Shown: positions 45,876 to 57,325 of the stretch, piece by piece
Position numbering within the stretch: position 1 is the stretch's first letter
Layout: each line of letters opens with the position of its first letter
Source of the DNA: Phyto melanocephala
Taxonomy: Eukaryota; Arthropoda; Insecta; Diptera; Rhinophoridae
Direction of reading: 5' to 3'
Length of the DNA stretch: 64,000 bases
Assembly (NCBI GenBank): GCA_941918925.1
Contig: OW799233.1
Location: 137,699,723 to 137,763,722, forward strand
The notes under the pieces: generated by a model
The model's database searches: none
The model's input: only the letters and a program-made list of their open reading frames with translations
What the model was told of the DNA's origin: nothing
Position numbers and translations under genes: made by a program

Positions 45876-47116
45876 ACAAGTAAGAGAGTTATATTCGGCC
45901 GTATCGAATCTGAATATCTATTACCATCATATAAATAGGCATAAAAACAGCATCGAAGTGAGCGTAGATTTCAGATTTCATGTTATACGCCATTTTGCTT
46001 TACTAATGTACTGTACTGTATTCTAGTGGTTACTGTATTCTACTGGTTTACTTTCATTTAATACACATTCTGATAAGGGTGAGAAAAAAATTATCCGCCA
46101 TTTCATTTAGGGCGCCATTTTAGATATTAAATGGTCAAGCCCTTTCATTCGATGCCAATGTTGTGGAGGTTGAGGGGGCCAAAGCCGTAATTACTATATC
46201 TGATCCATATAAACGTCATTTTATTTCAAACGCCATCTTTAATTTTAACTTTTTCATCTGACCCATATATATATATTTATTGGTCGAAACTTTGTAGTGG
46301 CCACCTTTATGGATTTTAATTTTTTTTATAGCGTCCAGGCCTTCCTTTTGATACCCATATCGCTTTACTCTGTTGTTTAAAAACTGAAAAAATCTTTTTT
46401 TTATTTATATTTTAAATATTTTCGGAATAACACCAAAGCATTTGTATTTTTAAGCTTATATCTCAGTTAGTTTTTAACCGATCTGTCAATTATTCTTAGC
46501 AATAGTTTTTGAGACTACAGGTTATAATTTGCTGCCTTTGGCGTGTCCAAAAATTAGTTAGGAACATAATATATTTAAGATATTAAAATATATATTTACA
46601 AAATCTATTTTTGTTTTTAACTTTGCCGATTAGGGACCGATTTTTTTAAGAATAGCCCTAGAGGCATATCATAGTAGTAGTAGTAAACGTGTATGTAAAT
46701 TATCCCACGATTAAAAAATGTAAAATGTTTGTGGTAAAAATAAGGGAAAAAACAAAGGTAGTCGTGTTTCTATGCTGATATCCTACAAAGTTTTTGGATG
46801 ATTGTGCTGGATTTCAACAGCGATTCATTTCCAAATATTTCCAAACGATTGCTACAACATGCTGCTAAGTGCAACACGTCGAGGCTTTTAAAAATTGAAT
46901 TCAACCAACGCATGGACAGACGGACAATCATTAATTGACTTCCTTATTTAAAGGCTTTCAGGAAGTCAGCCTCATTTTGAGTGCTTTTTTTGAGCCAAGA
47001 AAACAACACGACAAAGCCACTCACAACAAGGCTGAATATATACTTAAAGGGATTGTAGAAATTATAAACGAAGCGACAAGCAATAAATACACTTGGCACC
47101 ACAGGCGAAGGGTATA
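45876..47116 (-). mobile_element. DINE-1-like Helentron, long subfamily, essentially uninterrupted
   Basis: On plus it opens AACAAGTAAGAGAGTTATAT, TTCGGCCGTATCGAATC (decayed hairpin). It continues through CGCCATTTCATTTAGGGCGC, GAGGTTGAGGGGGCCAAAGC, GTAGTGGCCACC, TTTTGATACCCATATCGC and CTCAGTTAGTTTTTAACCGA. The far end has GATTGTGCTGGATTTCAACA, CGATTCATTTCCAAATATTT, GACAGACGGACAATC and AGGCGAAGGGTATAAAAA. At about 1.24 kb it is the best full-length reference for the copies split at 30226-32795 and 53657-55735. The 60-codon frame at 46935-47117 is part of it. Confidence 0.82.
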
Positions 47117-48583
47117 AAAATGGATATCTTTGACATGGACAAGTTTTTGAAAAGTAAACAAGTTATTAGTAACTATTTGACTATAATCTTTAGAAATAAA
47201 AATTTTTTTAAATGTCAGAAGCATACCAACTTTTTTTTTTAAATGAGCAACATTTTTAGAAGACAAACGCTGATGTATGTCTTCTATATTAAAAAATTTC
47301 AAAAATTAAATAGGTTTTTTATGTATTTTTTTTTTTTTCGATTAAATGTCATTCTTTATTAGAAGTTTTATGATTCAGCTCAAAATTTAATTTCAATCTA
47401 AAGGTAAGATATATTTTTTATGGTTGAAAAATAATACAAATTTGTTAAGCATTTCCTGTGACCGGATATCATGGGTTTTAAACGTATTTGTACAATTTTT
47501 AGCAAAGTCATCAGCATGTAATTTTCTATGAACTTCTAAGAAATCACAAAAAGCTTTATTTAATAACGAAATGCTCTTTAAAGTTTAAGCAGAATGACAT
47601 AACATTTTTACTAATACTAATAAAATCAAATTTTTATTAATAGTAACAAAAACGAATAAAATGTAAGGGTAAGAAATAAATTAGGTTATAAAGTGTTTCC
47701 ACTAAAAATCATCTTTGTAAGTTTAAAACTTTAGGCCTTATTTTTTAGCAGATAATAATTAACCCAGCAAAAAATTTTGCACTATTTCAAAGTGAATAAC
47801 ATTTTTCAATAGTGAAAAAGAATGCATTCTTCATACCTCCCTAAATACAAAATAGTACTAGCAAATACCTGCAAATTCATGTAAAATATCTTAAACAATT
47901 CGTGTCTTCTAACATCATTAACTCATAAAACATCGGTTTCTAGTTACTAGTAATACCTTGTATTTTATTATTTAAAAATAAAATTCAAAGATGTAAGTAT
48001 GTAAATATAATATGCACACTTAAGCACTTTTTTGGGAACATTTTAGCACTTTAATCTTGTCGATTTAGTATTTTTTTTATTTCAGCTACGGGTAACACTG
48101 GCTTTTACCTTAAGCTTTACTCAGTTAAAATCAAGCTATCGAATGGGGGCTGTATTCCATTTTTTTTCTTTTTTGCTTTTTTGTCTGTTTTTATACACTT
48201 AACGAAACAAATGAGCTGTTAATACTGATTTGAATGGAAAGGACATTTTGTTTTTGCTGAGACCCTTTTCGGAGATTCGGAAAATATATACATTTAGTTT
48301 TTAATCGAAGTTCCCAACCAAAATATTTTTATTTATAAAAACAGGCAAACATTTTATTAAAAAAACATTGGAAAAAATATATATATTTTTTTAAGTTGTA
48401 TTCATATTTTTAGCAATGAATTGATAGAAACTAGGTATATCAAACTAGCTATCCTCCAAGGTCTATCTATCTTTTCTTATAATTTACAATTGTCAAACTT
48501 TATTTAAAAAAATCTATCGAAAAATCCTCTTCGAATTACTATTACGTTCTGTAAATACGCCATGGATAGAAAGAAGTATTTTT
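47117..48583. other. AT-rich spacer
   Basis: CCCAGCAAAAAATTTTGC near 47764 resembles the element D terminus but has no partner. GGTAACACTGG near 48091 resembles an orphan hAT end. No gene is recognised. Confidence 0.4.
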
Positions 48584-49768
48584 TTTACCCGCCACCAAAA
48601 AAATGGTTGGAGTATATTCATTCTGTCATTCCGTTTGTAACAAATCGATGTATCCATTTTAGACCCCATAAAGTATATATTTTCTGAATCGGGGTTTGAT
48701 TATATGACGATCTAGCTATGTTCGTCTGTTGAAAGCACAATAGAGCTCAAACCAAAAAAGTTAGGGTGCTCAAATTTTGCCAGAATCTTTCTTATACACA
48801 AGGTTTGTTTGGTATTGACAATGGCCTAATCGGAATATAAGGAAGAGAGTTATAGCTCGTAATGCAAGAGTAGATCGAGAAAACCGCGTCCTTCCAACGT
48901 CGAATAAAATGGAATTGTGTCCAAACGCATTAACGTAGAGAAGCTTCGAATATATATTTACTGAGTAAAAACAATATTTTTCCCTGAAAATTTTTTAAAT
49001 CTATGCATTGGGAAAGGAATTATAGATCAATATGTACGAAAATTTATACCAAACAGTGTATTTTTCGGTATATTCATAATTAAAAACATAATAAAACTGA
49101 CAAAATTAGATGTATGATTCTAAAATTTTGCAAACATTGCTGTTTGTTCAAAGGTTTTGAACTAACGGAAAAAAATGTTACACGCCCACTTTTTCGCCCA
49201 CCTACCATATAACGCTTTATATTAATATCATATATTTTTTCTATGGACAAAGTTTTTGGAAGAATAAAAGACTCTATATTGAAATATCTGTTTTGAGTTT
49301 ATTAGCAGAAACTACTTCGACACGCCTAGTATAACGCCCACTTTTCACGTAAATGAAATTTAAAAGCTCATAAAAGCGACAAAATTAGAGGTAAGATAAT
49401 GAAATTTGCTACATATATCCTTCTAGTCAATGTCGTTGTAATGCCAGAAAATGAAGGTGACACGCCCACTTTACCGCCTACCTCCCATATAACGTTTTAT
49501 CTTAAATTCATATAATTTCTCTATGGACAAAGTTTTTGGAAGAATAAAGGACTATATTGAAATATCTCAGTTTTATTTATTAGCAGAAACTATATTGACA
49601 CGCCTACTTTAACGCCCACTTACAAAGAAAGTGATACATATTTTAGTATAAAAAGATTATTCCATAGCGATTACTGTTTAAAACAAAATAATACATTTTG
49701 TGCTTAAATTGGTGTTGGGTATCAAAAATTCGGCACAACTGAATATAGTGCTCTTACTTGTTTTTATT
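48584..49768 (+). mobile_element. DINE-1-like Helentron, subfamily E (with internal direct repeats)
   Basis: Starts near TTTACCCGCCACC, then GTCATTCCGTTTGTAACAAA, GACCCCATAAAGTATATATT, ACGATCTAGCTATG and GTTCGTCTGTTGAAAGCAC. The body has repeated segments of roughly 280-300 bp (around 49170-49330 and 49450-49600) with ACACGCCCACTTT, CACCTACCATATAACG, TCTATGGACAAAGTTTTTGG and TATTAGCAGAAACTA. It ends GGGTATCAAAAATTCGGCAC, AACTGAATATAGTGC, TCTTACTTGTTTTTA. It is non-coding. Confidence 0.82.
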
Positions 49769-49775
49769 TGATACT

Positions 49776-50622
49776 ATCCAATCCCGGCGCGCGTTGCTAC
49801 GCCCCTTCATTAATTTTAATCGAATATCAAGTGCAAGGCTAAAAACTATAACTTTTTCTTTATGAGCGTGGCATTGCCCACTTTTCTAATTACGAAACTG
49901 TATAGTCATGACAGCTCAATAAGTGTGCAAAGTTTCAGAAAAATCGGTCCAGTGTAAGTACCTCAAAATGATACCTTTTTTTATGGGCGTGGCACTGCCC
50001 ACTTTTCTAAATACGAAACTGTATAGTCATGACAACTCAATATGTGTGCAAAGTTTCAGAAAAATCGGTCCAGTGCAAGTACCTCAAAATGATACCTATT
50101 TTTTAATGGGCGTGGTACTGCCCACTTTTCTAATGACGAAAGTGTTAAGTCATGACAGCTCAGTATGTTTGCAAAGTTTCAGAAAATTCGGTCCAGTGCA
50201 AGTAGCTAAAACTGATAACTAATTTTTTATGGGCGTGGCCCCGCCCACTTTTTCAATCACGAAACTATAAAGCCATGACAGCTCAATATGTGTGCAAAGT
50301 TTCAGAAAAATCGGTCCAGTGCAAGTACCTCAAAATTAAATATTTTTTAGGGGCGTAGCCCCGCCCACTTTTTTTATCACAAAATTATTTAGTCATGACA
50401 GCTCGATATGTGTGCAAAGTTTCAGAAAAATCGGTCAAGTGAAAGTAGCTAAAACTGATAACTAATTTTTTATGGGCGTGGCTCCGCCCACTTTTCTTCA
50501 CCCATAAACACTCCCTGGTATGTGTACAACAACTTACCAAGGTTTGAGCCCGATCGGTTTTACAGTTTCGGAGTCTATAGCTAACACACACACACACAGA
50601 GTTTCACTTTTATATATATAGA
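49776..50622 (+). repeat. Family A dispersed repeat, copy 4 (near-identical to copy 1)
   Basis: Head ATCCCGGCGCGCGTTGCTAC, then six tandem units matching 211-1037 almost base for base. It keeps shared private changes such as TATGAGCGTGGCA, CAATAAGTGTGCAAAG and CAGTATGTTTGCAAAG. The tail is CTAACACACACACACACAGA, GAGTTTCAC, TATATATATAGATAG. It lies a few bases after a Helentron 3' end. The 99-codon frame 49923-50222 is array. Confidence 0.85.
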
Positions 50623-51040
50623 TAGATTTAACCAAGCAAATAACAAAATAACGTAATAAAAGGATATTTTTATTTAGAAAAACTCACACGAAATACCACT
50701 TGATACGTTTATACAGTAGTTGCCAATCATAGAAAAAAATTATTTTTTAGTAAAAGAGTACACGAATAAACATAAATCACATTAAAAAAACTCATGTATA
50801 TAAACGTATAAACATGGGTGTGTATAAAACTTTGAAAATAAAAAAATAAAAAACAACAAACAACTTAATATTTAGTTATACACTAAATGGTACATAAAAA
50901 TATGTTAACCCTTTGAGGACCGGACTTTTTCTACTGAAGCGATTTTTGATTTTTTTATATTTTCATAATATATGCACCAATAGTAGGTACGTAAAAAAAA
51001 TTTGGCCCTCTAGGTCCTCGCTTTGTCCCTCATTTTAATT

Positions 51041-51135
51041 GGCAAATATAGTTGCCTCTGGGTTGAAAGGGAATTTTTTATCCAAGAAAAAAATATTACT
51101 CCTGGCAAATGTATTTGCCTATTGGCTGAAAGAAA
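51041..51135 (+). repeat. piggyBac subterminal motif, two copies
   Basis: GGCAAATATAGTTGCC (51041) and GGCAAATGTATTTGCC (51104) are each a 16 bp near-palindrome followed by a TTGAAAGGG-like or CTGAAAGAA tail. They lie in the same orientation as the right terminus at 52582-52613. They are plausible transposase-binding sites. Confidence 0.7.
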
Positions 51136-51245
51136 ATTCTTTTATAAAAAAAATTTTATTGAAACGTATGTTATTTTATATTTGTTTATTTATTTAGGCT
51201 ATTAAACAAATAATTTACAAAGAATTTGAACAAAAATAACAAGTA

Positions 51246-51975
51246 CTATACATGGTACTCGCCAAAGTAGTCACGTGATAATGTGAAGCAAAGGAATACA
51301 TTACATATAGTACAAAATACATTTGTGCGACTATATTTGCCATAGGTGGGAGGCCGCGTCCTGATATCTGCACTTTGAGATTGCTGAAATGTCGGATCTG
51401 TGGACCAATATATTCGAATACTGGGTAGTTTTACTAGGCTTAACGTATGATTAGGCCGATATAAGCCTTGAACTCTTACACGGTCAGAGTGAAAACACGA
51501 CCTTTTTGCATAGCATACAGTTTGGACTACTCCACTATTATTATGCACATTTCTGAAACCAAAAATTATACTTCTTATTTTATAATAAAAACTAGTAAGT
51601 TGAAATTGTAAAACCTAACCTTCAAAATTACAAACAGCATTAAACACATCATATGCTGATGGCATTTCCTCATGTATATTTACAGTAGGTTTTAAAACTT
51701 GGGAATATTCATAAGTGCAATCCTGAAATCCAGTTAAAACGGGGCTTTTATAGGCACTCGTCTCTCTGAACCGGAAAGTCTTATCTGGTGGTATAAAATG
51801 TATTGGCTTTTCTAGTATAACTAAAGCATTAGAAGTCGTTGCAATTGGCTCAGCCTCTACAGCAACTGTTAATAGGTTACGACTACTGCGGATCTTTTTA
51901 ACTACAGGAGACTCTACGGGATTATTGCCTTCGATAACAATTTCTATCGGTTTATCCTCTTGGACTCGAAATACT
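51246..51975 (-). pseudogene. piggyBac transposase (DDE_Tnp_1_7 family) remnant with a likely intron
   Basis: On the minus strand, 51975-51620 reads openly for about 118 codons with VFRVQEDKPIEIVIEG, FRETSAYKSPVLTGFQD and EEMPSAYDVFNAVCNFE. A GT..AG stretch at 51619-51553 (67 nt, ending TTTGGTTTCAG) fits a short fly intron. The next frame, 51548-51246, has YWSTDPTFQQSQ, the usual piggyBac N-domain landmark. It then jumps to RTNVFCTICNVFLCFTLSRD and GEYHV, the C-terminal Cys-rich zinc-binding region (C-x2-C..C..H). The whole catalytic core with the Asp residues is missing, which indicates an internal deletion. Joined at the proposed splice sites the frames are off by one, so a later indel or a different junction is needed. 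It cannot encode an active enzyme. Confidence 0.8.
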
Positions 51976-52617
51976 ATAATAATACAATATTAAATAGTAA
52001 TGCACGAAATACGTTTTCTCTTATTGATTTCGAATAATTAGTGAATGAAAACGAAGACACTAGCAGCGCAGAAAAAGCTTGCAACTTAAAACAATAACAA
52101 ACAAAGTCTGTTTTGTTCAATTAAATTTCATTATAAACAATTAAAAACAGACATGCACCAAAAAATTTAAGACTGTATACTCAGACATACATATAATGAT
52201 GAAAATAAGCAACAAACATTTGATTATTTTTAAATGCATTTTTTTCCGTTTCAGCCCACAGGCCCACTTGCCAAAAACGTTTGGCAAAGTTGTGGGCAGC
52301 TCAAAACTTATACAAACCTGGCTAATATATTTTTTTAAAGGTAAGAGGTGCCGCCAAAATATGCCTTAGTTTTAGACAGATGCATCCTACGGTCTCTCCA
52401 CACTACCCCTCTAAACCAAGTTGACTTTTTGACAAACATTGAGGCCACCTAGCGGGCAAATGGGGGCAGATAAGAACCTACCACCGACCACATTTGTGTT
52501 GCCACTATCGTCTGCTGTAAACCAATATTGAACAAATTTATTCGATCTCCTACGGAAACAATTATATGATGAAAACCCCTGGGCAAGAATGTTTGCCTCT
52601 GGTCGTCAAAGGGTTAA

Positions 52618-53656
52618 ACTAATTCTAAAAAAACTGCATTGAAAGAAATGCACTGCACTTACAATAATATAACAACATTCTCTAAAATTATTCTTTTAAA
52701 AACAAAATATATTTTTTATGTCAAAATTTTTTTATTTTGAAATATTATTTGTTGCATGTTAGAGGCATTTAATTCAAAAATATTTATACTGTACGTGTGT
52801 GTACTAATATTCTTAGTGACAGCTTGTAGACAGACAGTCAGACCCTTTTACATATACAAATCCACTCTCTTAAGTTTTAAGTAATATGTTTTAGAAACAA
52901 AGAAGAAGAAAAACACAAACAAATAAGAATGAACCAGTGAATACAGTTAGAATTATGGACGTGAGTGGGTAAAGATGTAATGAATAAAAGCACACATGTG
53001 TAAGTGCACTATAAATAGTACAAATGAACTTTATTTTGGTTCTACATATTGTATTCTCTAACGTCAGAAATAAATGAAACGAGAAAGAGTTTATTGATGT
53101 TAATAAAAAATTGGGACGAGCAGTTTGTATGTATGTAGTTGTAAAAAGTAGTAAAAGTTTGTAGGTATGTATGTACATATTAAGTGTAACAAGTTAGTAA
53201 AAGATCAGAAATGGAAAAACCATAGGAGCATAAACGACAATAGTTTCATTATCTATTCAACCCAGTTTGGCCGTCTAAGAGTCAGACCAACTTTTGCACA
53301 ACCCAATTTGCTTTTTTAGTATTATAAAGCAAAACCATTTTCGGTTGCCGTTGCCAACTTAAAAGAAAAAGTTTTATTTAAAAACATAAAAATTTAAGAA
53401 AAAAAGGGGGAAAGTATCAGTTATGTTAAGAAATATAATTTAAATTTATCAACGTCGGGCAAATTGCTTAATGGATGTGAACCGCATTAGAGGCACTAAA
53501 TAATAAAAATGTAAAAAGTGGGGTACTTAATTTTAAGATCACTGTAGTTGAGTCTTAGTTAATATGCTTATGTATTATTTATTCCTTTTGAAAATAATAT
53601 TTTAGAAATTGGGCTCTCCTTATGATGTGGCAAGTTAAAAAAAAAAAATATTAATA
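52618..53656. other. AT-rich spacer
   Basis: No exon recognised. The 95-codon minus-strand frame at 52891-53178 reads a T/A-rich microsatellite-like stretch and has no domain. Confidence 0.45.
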
Positions 53657-55735
53657 CTTAGTAGCAGTAAGAATGTTATATTCAGCCTGGTCGAATCTGA
53701 TAATACCCTTCACTATCATGTACATTGGTATCGTAGCTTAGCTTAGATTTCAGGTTAAATGTTATACGCCATTTTACTTTTTTATTTTCGACGCCATCTT
53801 TGATTTTTAATTTTTACATAGTTAGTTGTATTATACTATTTGATACTCATATCGATGTGGTAGAGGAAAAATTAGTTTAGGGCACTATCTTGGATTTTAA
53901 CATTTTTATGTTGAATATTTCAACCGGTCAAGCCCTTTAATTTGATACCTTTACTGTGGAGGTTGAAGGGGATAAAGCCGTAATTACTATATTTGACAAA
54001 ATATAAATCCGCCATATTTCTTCTTCTTCCATCTTGAATTTTAACTTTTTCATATTATTACAATATTGCAGAGTTCAAGTCCTTTTGTTTGATATCAAAA
54101 GTGGGTTAAAGTGGGTACATTTTTAACTACAAGATTTAGCCTATCTTTTTTTTAATTTTAATTGATAGATATTTAAAACATTTATATAAATATCCAAGCG
54201 CCAAATATGGCTTTACAGAGGCTTATAAAAAGTTGACGAAAATTCCAAAAAAAAAACATGTTTTTTTTTAATACCGTAAATTTAAAATGTAGAAAATAAA
54301 ACATTAAATATCTAAATATTTAGTTGCAAATTTATTACATTTTCAATAAGTATGTAATTAGTATTTCAAAGTTTTTAAGAAAATATTCTTTAAGGTTGAA
54401 TATAAACGTGGATATAATAGATATATGTTTTAAATTAAAATGTAACTTGTTAAATTTATTCGCTCCAGCAAAAGTTACTCTTTGTTTAGTTAATTCAAGC
54501 CGACATCTTACTATGTTAAGATCCATTGCTTGTCTTGTAATTCTCTGAGTATAATTAATATTTTGTCTAAAGTGAATTGTGTGAGCTCCTCTGGCACATT
54601 TAAATACGTACAATAATAACTGAAGTTTATATAACCCTCTTATAGAAAGTACAGTTCTTGTAAAGCTTTGATATAAATTGATTGTACCATATCTTAAAGG
54701 TAGATTAAAGACTAACTTTAAAGCCTTATAATGCGCTGCTTGTAGTGATTTCATTACCGTACTGTTCCTATAACCATACATCATTAGAAGATACGTAAGC
54801 TGTGAATGTACTAAAGATTTATTTAACAACATTTAAGTTCCCGTATTGAGTTTGTTTTTAAATCATATAGAATGTCCATACCAGCTGCAATTTTGGTCTT
54901 TATTTGATTTATGTGATTATTCCACAAAAGATTATGGTGTAAGTTTATTAGGTATTTAACAAAATCTTTCTTTTATCAAATTCAAATTTATTGTACGCGA
55001 ATTTGTAGTAAAGGCCATCACATATGTTAAATTTTTTAAAGTGTATTATATTCTGCTCGTCAAGCCCCTTCTTTTGATACCCATATTACCCCCTCTCACT
55101 GTTGTACAGAAGCTGAAAAAATTGATTTTTGTTTGTAAATTTTGGGGTGGGAAAAACGAAAGCATTTGTATTTTTGTGCCTATATCTCAGTTAGTTTCAA
55201 ACCGATTTTTCAGATTTTCTCAGCAGAAGTTTTCGAGACTACTGCATGTATTTTATTGTCATTATCGAGTCCAAAAATTAATTAGGAGATTTAGTAACTT
55301 GATATATTTAACAGACATTTAATTTAATTAAATCTAAAAATATTCTGCCAATTAGTGACCGATTTGTGCAATATTTTTTAACGAGTAGTTTTGGAGGCAT
55401 TTCATATCTACAAATAGTAGTTGTTAATTTATTATACTAGGGCTCAAAAATATTGATTTTGATGGTAAAAATATGGGAGTCGTGTTTATTTGATCATAAT
55501 TCAAAAAGCTATGGAACGATTGTGCTGGATTTGAATAGCGATTCATTCTCAAGTTTTTGCAAAAGATTAATGCAGCATACAGATATGTGCTACGCGGACA
55601 AACAGATAGTGTTCAATGATCCTAGTCCAAGTCATAAGATTTCAGGAAATATACACTTTAAGGTGTCGAAAATTAATATTGTAGAAATTTCAAACGGAAT
55701 GACAAACCTATATATTCCCAAAAATCTTTTTCCTA
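53657..55735 (-). mobile_element. DINE-1-like Helentron, long subfamily, split by a LINE
   Basis: 53657-~54140 (GTAAGAATGTTATATTCAGC, CTGATAATACCCTTCACTAT, GACGCCATCTTTGATTTTTA, TGTGGAGGTTGAAGGGGATA) and ~55042-55735 (TCGTCAAGCCCCTTCTTTTG, CTCAGTTAGTTTCAAACCGA, CGATTGTGCTGGATTTGAAT, CGATTCATTCTCAAGT, CGGAATGACAAACCTATATA) are the two halves of one long-subfamily copy; compare 45876-47116. The 176-codon frame at 55453-55983 starts in this element and runs into low-complexity sequence; it is not a gene. Confidence 0.78.
54335..55010 (-). pseudogene. Jockey/CR1-like LINE, end of reverse transcriptase, 5'-truncated
   Basis: Minus strand. 55010-54840 gives YLINLHHNLLWNNHINQIK and KIAAGMDILYDLK, matching the 'LGI.LD..L.W..HI..I..K' reverse-transcriptase thumb. 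After a frameshift, a 165-codon open frame (54832-54335) continues with LLNKSLVHSQLTYLLMMYGY, SLQAAHYKALKLVFNLPLRY, GLYKLQLLLYVFKCARGAH and TRQAMDLNIVRCRLELTKQR, followed by LTKQRVTFAGANKFNKLHFN. This is the standard C-terminal region of Jockey-group ORF2. It is the longest LINE frame in the window and is only mildly decayed. The catalytic F-A-D-D block is absent. It is inserted inside a Helentron. Confidence 0.88.
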
Positions 55736-56121
55736 ATAAAGTGAGTCTAATTAAATTCACCCTGAATAGTAGCTTTAAAATTATTTTTTTTTGTAAGCAA
55801 TTTATTCGCCTTAAAACAAAACATAACATATTAAAGAAGATTAAAAATAATTGTTTGTTTGATGTTGCTGGAAACAAAAAAAAAAAAAGGTTAAAAAAAA
55901 CCCGTTCTAGCGAAATTAAAACCTTTCTTTTTAATTTTCAAAAACATTACGCCTTTTCATTGGCTTTATTTTGTATAGACTAATATAGACAATTTACTGC
56001 TAACTTGTGTGTACAAAACTCGTCCTAATTTTTATGGATTTTTTTCTTTTTCTGCAAAAGATAAATAACTTATAACATAATAAACATGCTTATTGAAAAT
56101 GGTTCATACAATTTTAATATA
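55736..56121. other. AT-rich spacer
   Basis: Nothing recognised. Confidence 0.4.
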
Positions 56122-56200
56122 AACAAGTTAGTTATAGAGCTAAATACGGTTGTGCCGAATTTATATGCTCCACTCCACACTTTTTTCTTCTAAACAAATT
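56122..56200 (-). mobile_element. DINE-1-like Helentron 3' terminal fragment
   Basis: AAACAAGTTAGTTATAGAGC, TAAATACGGTTGTGCCGAAT, TTATATGCTCCACTCCACAC is the Helentron 3' end in reverse orientation. Its interior is not recognised beyond about 56200. Confidence 0.6.
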
Positions 56201-56699
56201 TAATTGAGTTTTTTTTATCATTGTATGCAAGTTATGATAATGGTTTAATATGGTAAAATTTAATATAATTTTGTTTATTAATAAAAATGTTCAAGTAAAT
56301 TTTTTCATAGATTTATTAACAAGCGATATAACAAAATGATCACATTTATTACGACTATAACTTTAGTACTTGGTCATTAAAAATTCTTTTCGCAGATGTC
56401 CATAAATGGGTTAAATACTAGTTTTTATGTGTGAGTGAGACAGCGAGCAATAAAAATCGAAATCATCAAAACAAAACAAAAATATGGTAAGAGGTATATT
56501 TATATTCTCATTCCGTTTGTAACACATCGACACATGTAACACATTTTTAGGTGATCTAGCTAGTTCTAGCTCCGTCCATGTGTTCGTCGGATAAAATCAC
56601 AATAGAGCTCGAACAAAAGTACCTAAGAGGTGAAGATTTGTAAAAAAAATATGGGATGCTTTTTGAGTTCGATACAATCACGAAATAAACTGTCATGCT

Positions 56700-57325
56700 G
56701 CGTTAAATTTTTGACATTTATGGTCTACATATATACTCTGGAAAATCATCATGAATAGATTAACGCTTAAATAACGGTAACAAATTATTCAGATTTATTT
56801 TTACAATTGCCCGATATTTTATCGCAATTATATGTAAAGCTTAAAGGGTTTGATACAAAAAATTTCGACTAATCGACACTAGACCCTGCATTATCAGGTT
56901 TCATCATCGGACCTTATTTCTTCCAAAATGAAGCTGGGGCTTACGTTACGGCTATGGGGATCATTACCGCACTATGATCAACGATTTTTTGTTTAAAAAA
57001 ATATGGATGACATTGATTCAGGCAAGATGTAGTTGGTGATGTGTGCCATATGACAATCGCACCTTAAAAATTTGCCAATTTGTTGGTTTCGAGAGAAATT
57101 AACCCATCGATTGGCCTTCGTGGTCAATTTGATGCAGAGTATTTCTTGTAAAGTTACTGATTAATCTAACAAACCAGAAACAATTGACGCCTTGAAGCGT
57201 TCGTGTTATTCGTGAAACACACCAAGCAGTGCTCGAAAAAGTGGCAACAAAATAGGACGTCCAGATGCGCTTCGTCAAGAATAGCTGTGGTAGCCATATG
57301 CGTGAAGAAATTTTTAAATGTTAAT
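56700..57325 (+). pseudogene. Mariner-like transposase relic with HTH region deleted, copy 3
   Basis: RLTL near 56757 is followed after about 20 codons by FYRNYM near 56817 (F-Y-R-K-I in relatives), again skipping the DNA-binding region. Then FIIGPYFFQNEAGAYVTAMG near 56908-56960, MDDIDSGKM near 57003, a decayed second-Asp block, and NKPETIDALKRSC near 57170. MLEKVATN and RMRFVKNSCGSHMREEIFKC near 57225-57320 give the complete C-terminus. Stops and frameshifts abound. Of the three sister relics this one keeps the most C-terminal sequence. It lies inside Helentron E2. Confidence 0.8.

Larger units (their letters stand above)
50909..52613. mobile_element. piggyBac-like element, internally deleted, both ends present
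   Basis: TTAA flanks the element at 50905-50908 and 52614-52617. The terminal inverted repeats are CCCTTTGAGGACCGGA and, inverted, CCCTTTGACGACCAGA (14 of 16 match). TTAA targets and CCC-starting ends are the piggyBac signature. Inside, on the minus strand, is a piggyBac transposase remnant (51246-51975) lacking its catalytic middle. A ~32 bp motif, GGCAA..T.TTTGCCTCTGG..G.AAAGGG, occurs at 51041-51071, 51104-51135 and 52582-52613, the last forming the right terminus. Length 1.7 kb. It should be mobilisable only by a transposase supplied from elsewhere, and I cannot tell whether it still is. Confidence 0.88.

Noticed and set aside
55453..55983. 176-codon plus-strand frame, the longest in the window
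   Set aside because: Its first half is Helentron sequence in an arbitrary frame and its second half is Lys/Phe-rich low-complexity translation.
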